Both the position numbers and the translations under genes were made by a program. Below the pieces are notes generated by a model, which saw only the letters and a list, made by a program, of their open reading frames with translations, was not told where the DNA came from and ran no database searches. From assembly GCF_030936135.1 (NCBI RefSeq), contig NC_082594.1, forward strand, positions 48,179,369 through 48,243,368: a stretch of DNA of 64,000 bases. The letters are read 5' to 3'. Of the stretch, positions 52,001 through 64,000 are shown in pieces (the stretch's first letter is position 1; every line of letters starts with the position of its first letter). This DNA comes from Gavia stellata. Taxonomy: Eukaryota > Chordata > Aves > Gaviiformes > Gaviidae.

Positions 52001-55000
52001 TTGATCCTTAGCTCTGAATACCCATGGAAGAACAGATAAGTGACTTAAGCTTTGCACTGCTGGTTCGTAGTTAATTGTTTTCCCACTTTCACTGTCTTGG
52101 AGATCACAAGCAGTGACAGCTGTGGGCAGTATCTGACTTGTATATTACACACTTTGCAAAACATACACAAACAATATAACATGTAGTTTTTTTCAGTTTT
52201 TATTTTCAGCCTTATGAAATTAGGGCTCTTATGAATGTGAACTCTGCTATGATCCATGTCTCTAGTTTCTTCCATGTAAAATGAGGATATATTGCCTCTT
52301 CGCTACAATAATGTGAACAGTTGGGAACAGTTAAATGTCCTTATGTTACCTTGAGTGATACATGAAGCTGATAATTGTTTCATAGTGTAGTCCAAAGTTC
52401 AGTAAAGAAGGCTACAAACCTACTTATTGAGCAGAAAAGAGGGAAATGGTATAAAGAGGCAGCGCGTTCACTAAATAACTTTCATGCTTTTTTTTCCGAA
52501 TGAGGTAGCGATCTTACAAAAGACATTAATGTGATCAAAGACTTCATTCATCATAGGCCCTGCATCCACGGATTGTACGAACAATCTAAAAAAATGTACT
52601 GAAACTTTTAGTACTTGTTTTTGTAGTCCTTTGTGTAGTTTGTCTTACAAGAATACATTGTGCTTGAACATATATTTCTTTCAAATGCTCCCAGATAGCT
52701 CAATGTATCAAAGAAATCGTTAGCAGCCCTATGTCGTCAGTAGTGATAGCATTAGTTACCCTGGCTTTTGATGTTTTCCTTTTCAAATTCTCAGGGTCAG
52801 TTTTGAAAGGTTAATTTAAATGGGCAAAAATATTGCTAACAGTTAAATGACTTGTTTGTATGTTGCAATGAATGGCTTTTACTTAATGCTTTTCAGTTGC
52901 ATTTGTCTTATGTTTTTCTGTTTTTACATGCTTAGCACGCCCAGTTTAGGGAGTCTAGGAGTCTGTTTGATGAAATATTCCTCAGTCGTCCAGAGGTATG
53001 GTATAGTTCTCTCTAGTTTAGACTTTAACTGTGAATTTTCCCGCAGGCAAACAAATGCTTCTGGGGTTCATTGTGCCTTTTTCCCCCCACCATTAACTTC
53101 TCCGTATTGTTTTGTATGCTGAAGGTATCATTTCTGGGTTTTATTAAGTAATTTGACCCTTTCCTCCGAAGTTTTTATCTGTAAATCCACTGCGTTGCAA
53201 AGAGCTATATCAGTTTAGTTATCCAAGGAGTTCCTGAAAACTCAGGTTCTCTACTTGGTTAAAGGTGGTTGTCTCACTGTACGCCATGCTGGGTTTCAAT
53301 TTGAAAGAAGTTACGAAGCACTGGGGGTAAAAACAGTCCTCTTTTTGCAGCAGAATGCTACAGAGAGCACTGTAGTTTCAGAGACGTTAATAGCTTCGAC
53401 TTCAATAGATGCTGTGTGCCATTTTGATTTCCTTGTGTTTAGAGAAATTACTCCGTGTGACATGCGATTTATGTTGATAATATATTTTGCTGTTTAGCTG
53501 TTTCTTTGGTTATCGGAACAGTAAGTTTTCTGTTTATACAGATCTCAACATATTTTCCATGATCCTTAACATGGCTAAATTTGTCAAAAATCAGTATGAG
53601 ATACGGAAACAGAATTATATATTTTATGGATTTGTGTGTGTTGTTATATGACATTATTCTCATTAAAAAGAAAAAATATCTATATAAATAAAATATGTAA
53701 TTACACTTATTGATAAAAATGTTCATATCTAATAGAAGTATTATTATGAAATCATGTTTAGTTATGTCAAGCATCAGCAGAAAGGACAGTCATTCTGCAT
53801 TGTCCCTTTCATTCCTCAATGAATAGTGGCAAACAATTATATTTTGAAGAAAGATTGGGGCAGTTGACACCAAGTAGATCAAATGAGAGCACTATAAAAG
53901 ACAGCTGATATTAGTGGAGCTTGAGCACTGGCCAATTAGTGTCTTCCATCTACAGGACTGATCATAAAACCACATAATACTAAATGATGTGATACAGGCT
54001 GAACATGATTTAAGTGCAGGAAACTATTTAATTTCTTAAATGTTCTGATAATTTTCATATTCCAGTTTTTGGAGACAGTGAATAGAACTTGGTTTAATAT
54101 AATTCCCTTTTGACATGGAGTGTGATAAACTGCAACTTGTTCACGCTTATTGCAACAGTGCTTACTTGCAAAGGTCTGCTCTCATGTCCCTGCGTTATAT
54201 ATTGACCTATGTTCTCACACATGTAAGCCTTAGAGAAGTCTGTGCATATAGAGAAACCTGCTAAACTTGTTTAGTTGAGCAAAATTTTCTTTTTCTGAAG
54301 CAACATTTTGCATAGAGCCTAATTCACTAATTGGTTTGGAAATGCCAGTATGAAGTACAGTAGTTAGCAAACAGTTTAAAAAAAAGTCCAAAAATTATTT
54401 TATAGGGGGTTTTATAGACCTTCTGAAATTAAAATTGAAAATATTTTTTGTTGTCCTCACGTGAAAAAAGAACTTCTGTGGCATACTTTTCAGAGATAAG
54501 CACATTCAGATGTAGCTCTTTAAGTGCGTTTTCAGCCCTTCCTTTCTTTCCCCCCCCATCAGTCTTGTAGCTGCAGCAAAGTTGAGCTGAATAAACTAAT
54601 GCTTTCATAGTCACTTAAGATGACCATTTAGGGACATCTGAAGTTATGTGGAGTTGAATTACAGCCCCTTAAGATTGTTGTTCAGCTAGCTTTTTGTGCT
54701 TTCCTTAGGATTGTCTATGTGAATAGCAGTGTTTTTAAAGTAATTTATTTGATACAGAGTCCTGGTTAATCAATCTGAAATGAAATAGCGCAGCTGGAAT
54801 TTCATGGCCACGTTATGAAGAGTAAAGCTGGCTGCCTTGAGCTGGTACAGTTCGTTCTAGCATATTTTTAACCTTAATTGCTATACCCTGGTAAATTATT
54901 TTGCTGTGTTGACAAAGGTGAACATGTCAATCACATGACAGCTTTAGATCACTGTGATTGTTTAATGCCCTTTTAGTTATGAACTTATTATACAAAGTAA

Positions 55001-56158
55001 CATTTGTTACAGTGAATGAATAGTATGTTAAAATCAGAAGTGTATTACTTCAGTAGTGTTTGCTGTGGGTGAAACAGCTATGTAAATCTCCCTTGATTTC
55101 ATGTTTTCATAGGTCATTCCTTATCTCAATTCTAATACATTATGATTAATTGGAGAAAAAATAAGAAAAGAATGTTACTCATGCTTATGCTTAGACCGTG
55201 TAATTGCTGCTACTGACAGCATTATTTAACTTATATCACTCTGCATTGTTTTGATGTTACTCATTTGAGTACAAAAATGGTGTGTTTAACTGGTTTTCAT
55301 CAGGCTGTCTTTAGTAAGTGCTGTCATCATGAAAACTTTTATGTTTCTCAGTCTGCAGTTGCAGCGGTGTTTTACTATGCACAGAACTGCATAGGTAAGA
55401 TCTGCCAAGTTCTGTTGAAAATCAAGTACTGAGAAACAAAACAAACTCATACTTCCAGTATCTTAAGGTCTAGTCTTTTGATGCGATGGGAGAAATCGTT
55501 GGATTGTTTTGACTGACATCTCTGCTTACTTTTGTTTGACTTAAAGTACTGTGCTTTCTGAGTTTAGAAGACTTTTAAACACTTCTAATGTGCTCGCGCC
55601 CTCTGGTGTCCCCAGAAGTTTGCTTTGCTTTGCTTATGTTTGGCGGTGGGTCAGATTGGTTAGTGCAGTGCTGTTGCATCAGCAATTTATTTTAAGATAC
55701 TAACCTTATTCTAAAACTTTATTTTATGTTTTGTGAAGCATTAAAAGACTTTTCTGGCAGGAAAAAAACAGAACATACTATGCAGTGATTTTTCCAAAAA
55801 ATATTTAGTAGCTTGGCTGCATATCAAGATAGTTACAGTAAAAAAAGATATTTCTGTTGCTTTTGATTGTCAAAGTACTCATCTGAAATAATTTCTAGCT
55901 TCATTTAAGATGAATAGGCAGTATGTATGTATCTTCTACAGAAACTTTTCAGTTAAATTTGGACTCTGTGAATATAAGCAACAAATAAGAGTTGTTTTAT
56001 AGATATGAATTATTTTCCTTTTAAACTTCCTTGATGTGGACGTGTTACAGAAATGTCAATTTTCTTCTAGCTTTAGAAACATAATTAATACTTTAATCCT
56101 ACAGATAGTTACTCTAAAATAAACTTTTCACTAAATTATCACTAACCTGTAAATCCAG
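49017..56158 (+). other. NDFIP2: NDFIP2 intron 3
   Basis: A 7.1 kb AT-rich intron with donor GTAAGT. A good branch-point candidate (actaac, 56141-56146) lies shortly before the acceptor tccag|GAAG. It contains a purine-rich patch (50940-51345) and poly-T (51636-51660). No exon of another gene, RNA gene or known repeat was recognised. Confidence 0.87.
50940..51345 (+). repeat. purine-rich low-complexity stretch
   Basis: The + strand is strongly enriched in A and G (many gggaa, ggaga and gagaa words), without a clean repeat unit. Its purine bias removes stop codons from one minus-strand frame, which explains an apparent 143-codon antisense ORF there. Confidence 0.55.
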
Positions 56159-56246
56159 GAAGAAGAGTATCCACCACGGGATGATTTCAGTGATGCAGAT
56201 CAGCTTAGAGTGGGCAATGATGGCATCTTCATGTTGGCATTTTTCA
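56159..56246 (+). CDS. NDFIP2: NDFIP2 exon 4
   Basis: The exon has 88 bases, with acceptor aaatccag|GAAG and donor TTCA|GTAAGT, phase 1 out. It encodes residues 108-136, EEEYPPRDDFSDADQLRVGN then DGIFMLAFF, plus the first base of M137. This is one of the most conserved blocks of the NDFIP family (RDDF-DADQL-R-GNDGIFML-FF) and leads into the first transmembrane helix, whose remaining residues belong to the next exon, not found in this window. The preceding junction reads VAQR-EEEY, where mammalian NDFIP2 has two further residues (IQ or NQ, recalled from memory). The codons ATC CAG lie just before the acceptor used here. Confidence 0.97.
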
Positions 56247-56702
56247 GTAAGTTATCTTGTATCCCAGACCTACTGAGGTATATCTTAATTGTACCTTTTT
56301 TCTATGGAATATAAAAGCTAGCTGTGATAAACTGCATTAATGTACTGTAATGAATGGATTTTTTTACCTGTACACAGATCTAAACACTTCCTGTTCCAGA
56401 TGCAGAAAATGTGTTGCACTTTTTTTCTGTGGCATCTGTCACAGATAAGGGGACAAAGCAAAATCGTAGTAAATGTTTTGAGGCATAGCAAGGCTGCACT
56501 GTTAACTATGAATTGGGAAATTCTGTCATCTTCTAGTTGGACTACCAACTTGAATTAAAGGCTCGATCACAGAAATCTGGCAATTGGTTTTTAAGTAGAA
56601 CAAATTTGAGAGAGAGTGCTGTATAAAAGTTGCTGCTGTTAGCGTAGTGAATTAAATAGCTGTGGGTGGATTTTTTGCACAAGTCCAAGAACGCTTATTT
56701 TC

Positions 56703-56728
56703 GGGTTGAAGTAACGGGTTGAAGTAAC
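56703..56728. repeat. 13-bp perfect tandem duplicate
   Basis: GGGTTGAAGTAAC occurs twice in direct succession (56703-56715 and 56716-56728) in intron 4. This is a simple local duplication. Confidence 0.95.
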
Positions 56729-59700
56729 CAGTAGCATATCAAAATGTACTGTCTTCAGGTAACGTCTGATTGCAACCAGCACTACTATAGCACGTCTCCA
56801 GGTACTGTGTGCGCGCACTGTGCATGTCTTATCTTGTAACTCATGTACTGCATCGAGCAAAGTTAGATGTAGCCACTATGAGTTACTTCTAGAAAGAAGC
56901 TGCTTCTGTTTTGCTAATTACATATTTATTTCTGATTTCTGAGGATATTTTCCCTTTCTGAAACGTGTTTGGCAACCTGGATGGAAGCTTGGTGTTGGGG
57001 ATATAGCTGTTCATTTTAGCATTCATCAGGATGAAAGCTGATTGATTATCCACTGAAATCTCCTTTATGTCTTTCAACCTGGATCTTAGCTTCGTTCTTT
57101 TTTCTTTAATATCTTTCACAGTCTCTTTATTTAACTGTTACGGATGCAGGTTACTGAACTTCCATGGAAGTTTTTTTCATGTTCACGTACAATGTACTAG
57201 GACAATGTGGTGTTTGCATCTTGGTATAAAAATATCCGTGTCTACCTTACATAGCAAATATATAGATACATATATAGGCTAACAAAGTGACTTTTGTAGT
57301 CTGACCTCTTTCTGTAGCTGGACCATAAAAAGCTGGTATATATTCTTGGGGGCAAAGTGGGGTATGGCTTCATTTTTCTTTTTCCCTTTTTTCCCCTTCC
57401 CTATGTCTGACAACTTTTTGTATGTAGCCTATTTAGGTTCTGTATTGTGTTGAACTTGTTCTTGCTTTTAAATCCTGGTTCAGGCCTTTATTAGCACTGC
57501 ACTTCGAGGTCAGGTGGATTGTTGGCTTTTGCATTTTTTAAGTCCTTGAAATCACAGCTGAAAACAGACTTGTTAGCTTGCAGCTAGGAGCACAGTAGTA
57601 GTAAAAATCCTGCTATGCAGAATCTGAACTGGAATCAAAGGCTCCAGAAAGGCTCCAATGATACTCACAAGCGGTCGGCCAAAACCACATGCCCAGAACC
57701 TTCTGTGCACCTTCAAGAATGCAGACGTTTACTTGGATAACTGGCAACTTTATCTCCAAATAGCTGTGTAGCTAAGACTGATTGCACAGAGCACTACTTT
57801 TACACATTTGACAAAAATACTCTGTAGATCCTAATTTTTCTTGATTATTCTGAGACTATGTTACTGCAAACTTTGCTCACCTATGAATGAAATGCATAAA
57901 ATAAGTGCTTAAACATTGCAAGGTATTTATGCAAGTGTATGCTCAATTGGGATCTGTGTTGGCTGTTATGGATACTGGTTACATATGGAAATTGATAAAG
58001 TTTACTTGTTTGTGTTCATAGTATGAGGAGTTCGTAGCATTTATAGACCTGTAATGTTAATTTTCAGTAGTTTTTCTTAGGGAAATGGGAGAACTAAATG
58101 AAAAATGAGCTTAATAAGCATAGGTCGTAAATAGTGGGTGGTGTATTCCTGTCCTTCTAATAAGGAGATAAAAGTCTCCATAAAATTGATGTATGTATAT
58201 TTAAGAGAGCAGGAATTAAAATTAAATTTACAGTATGGCTATCTTTTGGTTTTTTCAGGACGGGATGTGTTTAAATGCTGCAAGTGGAGGTGGCAGATCA
58301 CAGAGAGCCTAAAATAAGTTCCCTCACTTAGTTAAAATGCAGGAGAACAGTGTCAGGAACTGTGCTCTAGTGAGAGGAGCATGGAACGAATGGCTTGTTC
58401 CAGATGTGCTCTCCCACCTCCTCCCGTGACTGTTATGTACAGCGTTAGTAGAAAGATCTTGGGGGGGCGTAAGCAGGCTGCCTTTGTTTTAAATACAAAA
58501 CAGTGAAGTTAGCTTTTTAAATTTCTTTTTATTCAACTGAAGCATAATAAAACAAGTTTTTTACTGAGCTTACCTGCATATTGCAATCAACTAGTGATAC
58601 GTAGCTACCATCTAGTGGTAGCTGCCCAAGTTGCATAAAATCGCTGTCTCAAGGCCATGTAGTGGCCAGCTCTGTTTGTTTGGGCTTTTTGTTTGTTTTA
58701 GGAGCTTGGTGCATGCAAGTTACAAACCTGTTTCCCATCTGAGTTGTAAAGTACTCTTCTGTTTAGCATAACTAAATAGAATGAGACAATATATGCTAAA
58801 GAAGAAAATTCCTTTGTGTGAACACATGGGTTTTTTGCTTTAGCACTTGATTCAGAGACTTACTGGAAAAATTTGGAAAACAACCTATTTTATTTCTAAC
58901 AAAATAGGCAAAATCATGCCTATTGTGGTAAAATCCTATGTTTTAAGAAATTGGAGTTGCTCTTGAAATCTGTGATTATGTTGGTGAGCAAAGAATCTGC
59001 TCTTTAATGGTCAGGGCTGGTGTTTGTCAGTTTCTAATTTTGAGTTAAATGAATATATTAGTGAATATATTCATTTTGCTATGAATGGGAAATGCAGCCA
59101 ATTGTGCCATCAGACCACTTAATATATTTTTTCTGTTATGTATAAGGCACAGCTGACTTAAAAATACAGCATAGTCGAAACTTCAGAATGCTAGAGGAAG
59201 TTGTTAATAGGTGAGTTTTTCAGAGTGATTTTTTTTTTTTTTGTATGCACAACAAAAGGGAGGAATTTCTGAGCTGTTTATTTCCATTTTGAATAAGAGC
59301 TGTAAGGTAATATAGCAAGTAGCTGTCGTGACTCAAAGGGTTTGGGTTTCATGCTTAATCTGCCCATAGTGGAAGTCTTTTGAATCATGTCTGATTGGCT
59401 CATCCTGGCTCATTATGTGAAGGAGGTCATTTTGGGCAGTAATAAAAGGCTTATATGGTTTACCTTTGTATTTAAGGAGTGCTTTAGAAATATTAACCAG
59501 CCTTTTCAACTGTGGGCCCTAGAAGGAATTGCAGAGCTCGTCTGGATTCTTTGAAACCGTGGAAGGGAGTTTTGGGTTGTCCCTACAACCTAGGACAAAT
59601 GAATATTAATTTGAACCTTACAGATGGGTTAATAAGGAGGAAGAAATGGAGAAAAGTGTTCGATCATACAGCTGAAGTTTAAATTCTCATATAGAGTTCT

Positions 59701-62700
59701 GATTTGTTCTTTTTGAACAACAGCTGGGCAATTTAAACACTGTGTACAACTCACACCAATAAAATCTCATGATGTGGAGAAATGTAAATGTGTAAATATT
59801 GTCCCAGGTGCTATATTGGAACAGATAATAACAATACCAAAATTTTGTAAATTAATGTTCATACAGTTTTCAAAGCTGTTAGATGCTTCAGTCAGTCAAG
59901 CTGCACGCAAGACAGGATATCTACTTAGGGGGTTTCAAGCGGGCACAAGTTGGAAGGCAGAGTTGTAGCACTAGCTCAGGGTGAGCACAGCCTCCTGTTG
60001 TATGCTTCCCAAGGAGTGGTAAGCATGGTCTAAATTTCCGGTGGGAAGATTCCTCTGTGCCAGTTTAGGAAATCTGACTTCTATATGTCCACATCACAAA
60101 TGTTATGCAGGTTTCCCTTAGGCAGGCAAGAGAAGCTGAGGGGAAGTCATTTGACTGAAATTGCAAATGTTGGAAAGAGATAAAGGAACTGTTTTGAGAG
60201 TGCTTATTTCTCTCTGGTTATCGGGAGAGCCTGGCTGACCTCCATACACAATCACCTAACTGCTTTCTCAATCTAGAAAGAATTTGTCTTACATGGTTTC
60301 TCCATACGTGTTGGATATAATACAAAATAATTGGAATGAAGAACATCTAGTTGGCATTAAGAAAAATTTACCGACAAGGGTAATGAAGCAGTAGAAATAA
60401 ATTGCCTAGGGAAATTTTTGAACATTCATCACTGAGTAGGAAAAAAAAAGTCTGTTGAAGTTGATAGCAAATGTTTCTAGTGATCATCATCAGAATTCAG
60501 GTGAGCCCTTCAGGAAGGAGCAAAAATGTGTCCCAATTCACAAATGGAATAAATTCTATGCAGGGGTGGGAAGAATAATTTCTAGTGGTGCATGAAGATT
60601 TGGAAAGTATTACTTATTGCAGTATGCTTAGTAAACCTAGGCCAGGTATGAAACATTAAACTCTTTGGTGTTTGCTGTATATTAAAATAATAAGTCATTG
60701 GACAAACAAATCAGTAAGTAAAAGATGTAACTGAGCATGGTTGCTTTTTGTAAATATAGTTGCCATTATAACCTTACCACAGGCTTGAGCCATGGTTAAA
60801 ATCCGGAACCAACACAGGTCTTCAGACCAGTTTTGCTGGCTTCTTTTCATGATACGTAATATAAACTTCAGACAAGTGATTAACGGGTAGCTGTGGAAAG
60901 CTAAGTAAAAAAGATCAGAAAGTGAAGTGCAAGAATAATTGAGGAAAAAGCAGATTTGTTCTAGTATGGTTGTCTTTATTGTTGCATCTTCTGATTTATT
61001 GCAATATGTGCAACTCAAAACCTTGGCACAAGATTGATTAATAACTTGAAAACCTAAGTTTTGTTTACTGTAAGTTGTGAGAATAGAATGAAAGGATGTG
61101 TCATTATTGCTTTGCAACTTAATGAGCACTGACAGAAAGGAAGCATGGATTAAGAAATTCATAATGACGAAGTACAGCTTCATACATCATCTTTGCCTTG
61201 CTCCTGTAGTTATCGGAGAATGAAGAATGGCAATGGATACAAGCTTGTTTGTCAAAACCAAGTTGAAAGATTTTACTCCAGCTTCTTTAGCTGCTACATA
61301 AAAGACTTTTGATTTCTGACTTTAATTTTTGATATGAAAAATCCTATGCTGACCAGTGCCCCTCAGAAAAGGGCTTTGGGTATGGAAATAGCTGATGGAT
61401 AGCCTTATTTCGCATGTCAGATGTTAAGACCTTTACAACATTTAGAACATCCCGCGCTTTGTATTTTGTTTTTTTGTATTTTTTGCTGGGATTATCTTAT
61501 TGTAAACCATAAAGAGAAATACAAGTATAACATAATTGTTGTGGGCGCTACATTGGGTATCAAGAAGACTTTTTATTAAAAAAGCCCTTTAGTCCAACCG
61601 TCCCCCTCCCCAAAAGCAACTTCTTACCTGTTTTTCATTATTAGTTTTGTTGTCATGAGGAAATAACTCTAATGGTTATATTCTTTTTATGTGAATTACA
61701 TTAATATAGACTTACTTTCTCCTCTTGTTGTCACTTCATGAATGTATAAAACTCAAAAATCTTACTTTTATCTGTCCACTTGTCTTTATGGTGTTAGAGT
61801 GGCAAAGAAAGAGACTGAAATCATGATGCCAGCGCAGTCAGTGTGAGTTTCATCTAAGAGTCTGCAATCTATTAAAAGAAAGAGGACAATAGTTGAAAGT
61901 TGGGCTCAAGTATGAATCCAAATGCTAGCAATCTCTGGGATAGGAAACAATTCTTGCTGCAGAGTGGGAGTCTAGAAGGTGAACACAGAACATGGCTGCG
62001 TGAAAAGTATGGGCAAACAGAAGCGAAGAATGCTTTTTTAGTTAAAACTATGATGTGGTTGTACCAGCTTGTTAGACTTTCGATCGCATTTTTAGGAATG
62101 GCTTTCTTCTTTATGATAGTGTGCATTAGTGTCAGATCAGGAACACTGTCTCTATGAGAAAGTCATGGGAAGTGGAAGTGGTATGAAGGATGAGGTCATC
62201 TCTAACTGCTGTGCATTTACATTTCACAAAGTGAGTGGATACAGGCAAGTAGTGGAGGATTGTGTTTGTTGCAGGAGGAAGCTTGCACAATGACGTAGTT
62301 GGCTCTCTTTAGTAGATGGAGAAGGAAGTAGATACGCCTAGAGAAAATAGTAGATGCTTCCTTTTACTAGTCTCTCTCCTCACCATTGTATTTTTTCTCT
62401 CAGCTTGGTGGAGAAACTGTGGCTTCTCTATGGCAATATAGGGATGAAAATTACGGACAACTTTTCTTGCAATAATTAGGTGAGGCAGGAATTACAGAGA
62501 AAGTAACGTTAGTAACTCTTACCAGATGCAGCGCAGGCCACAAAGCTCTGACAACTTGCATGACTGGCAGAGGATATACAGGGAAATAATCATGGAAAAA
62601 GGTACAGATAGGCACATGAGGCTAATCTTGATGTAGAGAAAAACAATTGGAATATAGATAAAAATCTCATTTATTGCAGTCTACTCAGAAGCTGGAGATG

Positions 62701-63430
62701 CATTTCTGAAAGGAAGTAATTTCTTTTGTAACCAGGACGAGGTGATGAAGATGACTTTAGAAGTACCAATAGGCTGGGGAGGTGAGAGAGAAGCAATGGG
62801 AAAGACTGAAAACATGTAGACATTATTGTTGCCCATCTTAAGTTTGTTAAAATGATGCAACACCAAGGCAATGTTAGGAGAATCTCCCTAATATGTTGTC
62901 TAGGTTTTACAGAGGTGGCAGTAATACATTCCTCATACTGCTGAAGACAGGGAATTTTGATTAGATCCTTGTTGCAGAATTTTTCTAGCGGTTGGTTGCG
63001 GATTGAAACTTAAATAGTGAGATTTTTCTTCTGTATATAGTCCAGTTTTATTGGGCTATGTGAACTTGCATAGTTTACAGCTCTTGTATAGTTTATGCCT
63101 TTTCTTTCCCACTTGCATTGTCTGCTTATATAAATTGATGGAACTAGTTAAAGGGAAAAAAGCTATTGTGAACAACACTGGAAAGTGCTGATGCCTTTGC
63201 TTTCAGGAGTTGGGCAAACAACTTAGTGTTAAATATCCACCTAATACTCATCCAGTGACTGTGGATTCTATTTTGAATATTCCTTTAGGTCAAATTGAAA
63301 GGAGAGTAAAATTGTCACTGTGTTCAACTTCGGTTATAAGAACTAATTTTTTTCCCCTCCTATACTTACGATTGGGAAATCTCTGATTTTTATAATGTGT
63401 GTACAAATTAGTTCAGGTGTTATAAAAATC

Positions 63431-63449
63431 TTTTTTTTTTTTTTTTTTT
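63431..63449. repeat. poly-T tract
   Basis: An uninterrupted run of 19 T in intron 4, preceded by ttataaaaatc. No adjoining retroposon could be recognised on the minus strand, so it is treated as simple sequence. Confidence 0.95.
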
Positions 63450-64000
63450 ACTATATAGCTATTAAAAATGTAAGTATTCTGGGAATTGTTCTAGCCTGCA
63501 TAATCCGTTAGAAATATGTCAATCTTCTGTCCTTTTTTGCATGCCTGTCTTTGGAGCCACAGTCGAAGTCACCCTTCGTAGCTTGAGTAGTGAGGAGAAA
63601 GGGAGAGAGCAGTAAGCTGTTATGCTGAGACAGGAACAGAGACGTGTTGAACTAGCTTCTGAAATCTGTTACTCTTAAAAGTATGGTGGATTTGGAGAGC
63701 TTGCTTAGAATAGGGAAATCCTGTTTTCAAAACAAGGTATCCAAGCCTTCTCAAATGTAAATGCTTTTCTTGTGTTTTGGAAAGATAGGTAAATGTTAGG
63801 GTCACGATGATGTTCTTATGTAATAGAAATGCCCTCTCTTTTTTTTCTTTGCTGCATATACCAATTTGGATCAGCATTTATTCAAAGTTGTTTGTTGTGT
63901 TTTTTAGTGTTGTGGGTTTCGGTTGAGTTTTTTTGGTTGGGTTTTTTTTTTTAAGATTAGTAATTTGTGTAAAAGAAAGCTTTCTCATTGCCACCATCTG

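Larger units (their letters stand above)
56247..64000 (+). other. NDFIP2: NDFIP2 intron 4 (continues past the window)
   Basis: At least 7.75 kb, starting with the consensus donor GTAAGT. I looked for the next exon, which must begin in phase 1 and encode the first membrane helix (MAF-FNW-GF-type text), and did not find it, so the intron should run past the right edge. Inside are a 13-bp tandem duplicate (56703-56728), poly-T runs (59229-59242 and 63431-63449), a possible alternative last exon (58259-58551) and a long antisense frame (60695-61183). No transposon was recognised. Confidence 0.8.

Noticed and set aside
62098..62157. ATGGCTTTC... (MAFFFMIV) as the next NDFIP2 exon
   Set aside because: The first residues resemble the start of the first membrane helix. 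However, the following residues lack the expected FNW-GF text, there is no acceptor in the right place and phase, and the frame ends quickly. It is a chance match.
58001..64000. Remaining NDFIP2 exons (membrane helices 1-3 and C-terminus)
   Set aside because: No phase-compatible exon encoding the conserved helix text was found, so the gene is treated as truncated by the window edge and not as damaged.

Overview
This window looks like a piece of a bird chromosome. It is AT-rich and gene-poor, with one GC-rich CpG island. Its recognisable repeats are almost all CR1-type LINEs, including typical avian CR1 3' ends with the ATTCTATG-like terminal octamers, plus two much older CR1/L3-like LINE fossils. 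A crocodilian or turtle cannot be fully excluded, but the moderate repeat load and compact introns favour a bird.

One gene can be supported: NDFIP2 (NEDD4 family-interacting protein 2), on the + strand and running off the right edge. Exon 1 (coding 28822-28857) lies in the CpG island. Exon 2 (47236-47392), exon 3 (48889-49016) and exon 4 (56159-56246) follow with consistent reading phases and GT-AG borders. Together they encode the first 136 residues plus one base of codon 137: the acidic, Ser/Thr-rich cytosolic N-terminus, two PPPY motifs and one LPTY motif for WW domains, an alanine-rich linker, and the conserved segment leading into the first membrane helix. The exons for the three membrane helices and C-terminus were not found and should lie beyond 64000.

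Layout. 1-28150 is upstream intergenic DNA. It holds a nested pair of CR1 elements (712-3567), an ancient LINE 3' end (about 12055-12470), CR1 pieces at 16985, 17643, 20266 (head-to-head pair) and 25518, and otherwise nothing recognisable. 28160-29440 is the CpG-island promoter with an NRF1-type palindrome, G-rich clusters and exon 1. 28858-47235 is the large intron 1, with TG/CA palindromic microsatellites just after the island, an old LINE piece at 38450 and a sense CR1 at 45393. Introns 2 to 4 fill the rest.

No prokaryote-type operon, CRISPR array, virus-like gene cluster or obviously new multi-gene system is visible. The points most worth a second look are: the exon 3/4 junction, which lacks two residues found in mammals while their codons sit just upstream of the acceptor; a phase-compatible possible alternative last exon in intron 4 that would make a soluble, membrane-free NDFIP2; the nested CR1 insertion; the head-to-head CR1 pair; and a 162-codon antisense ORF in intron 4.
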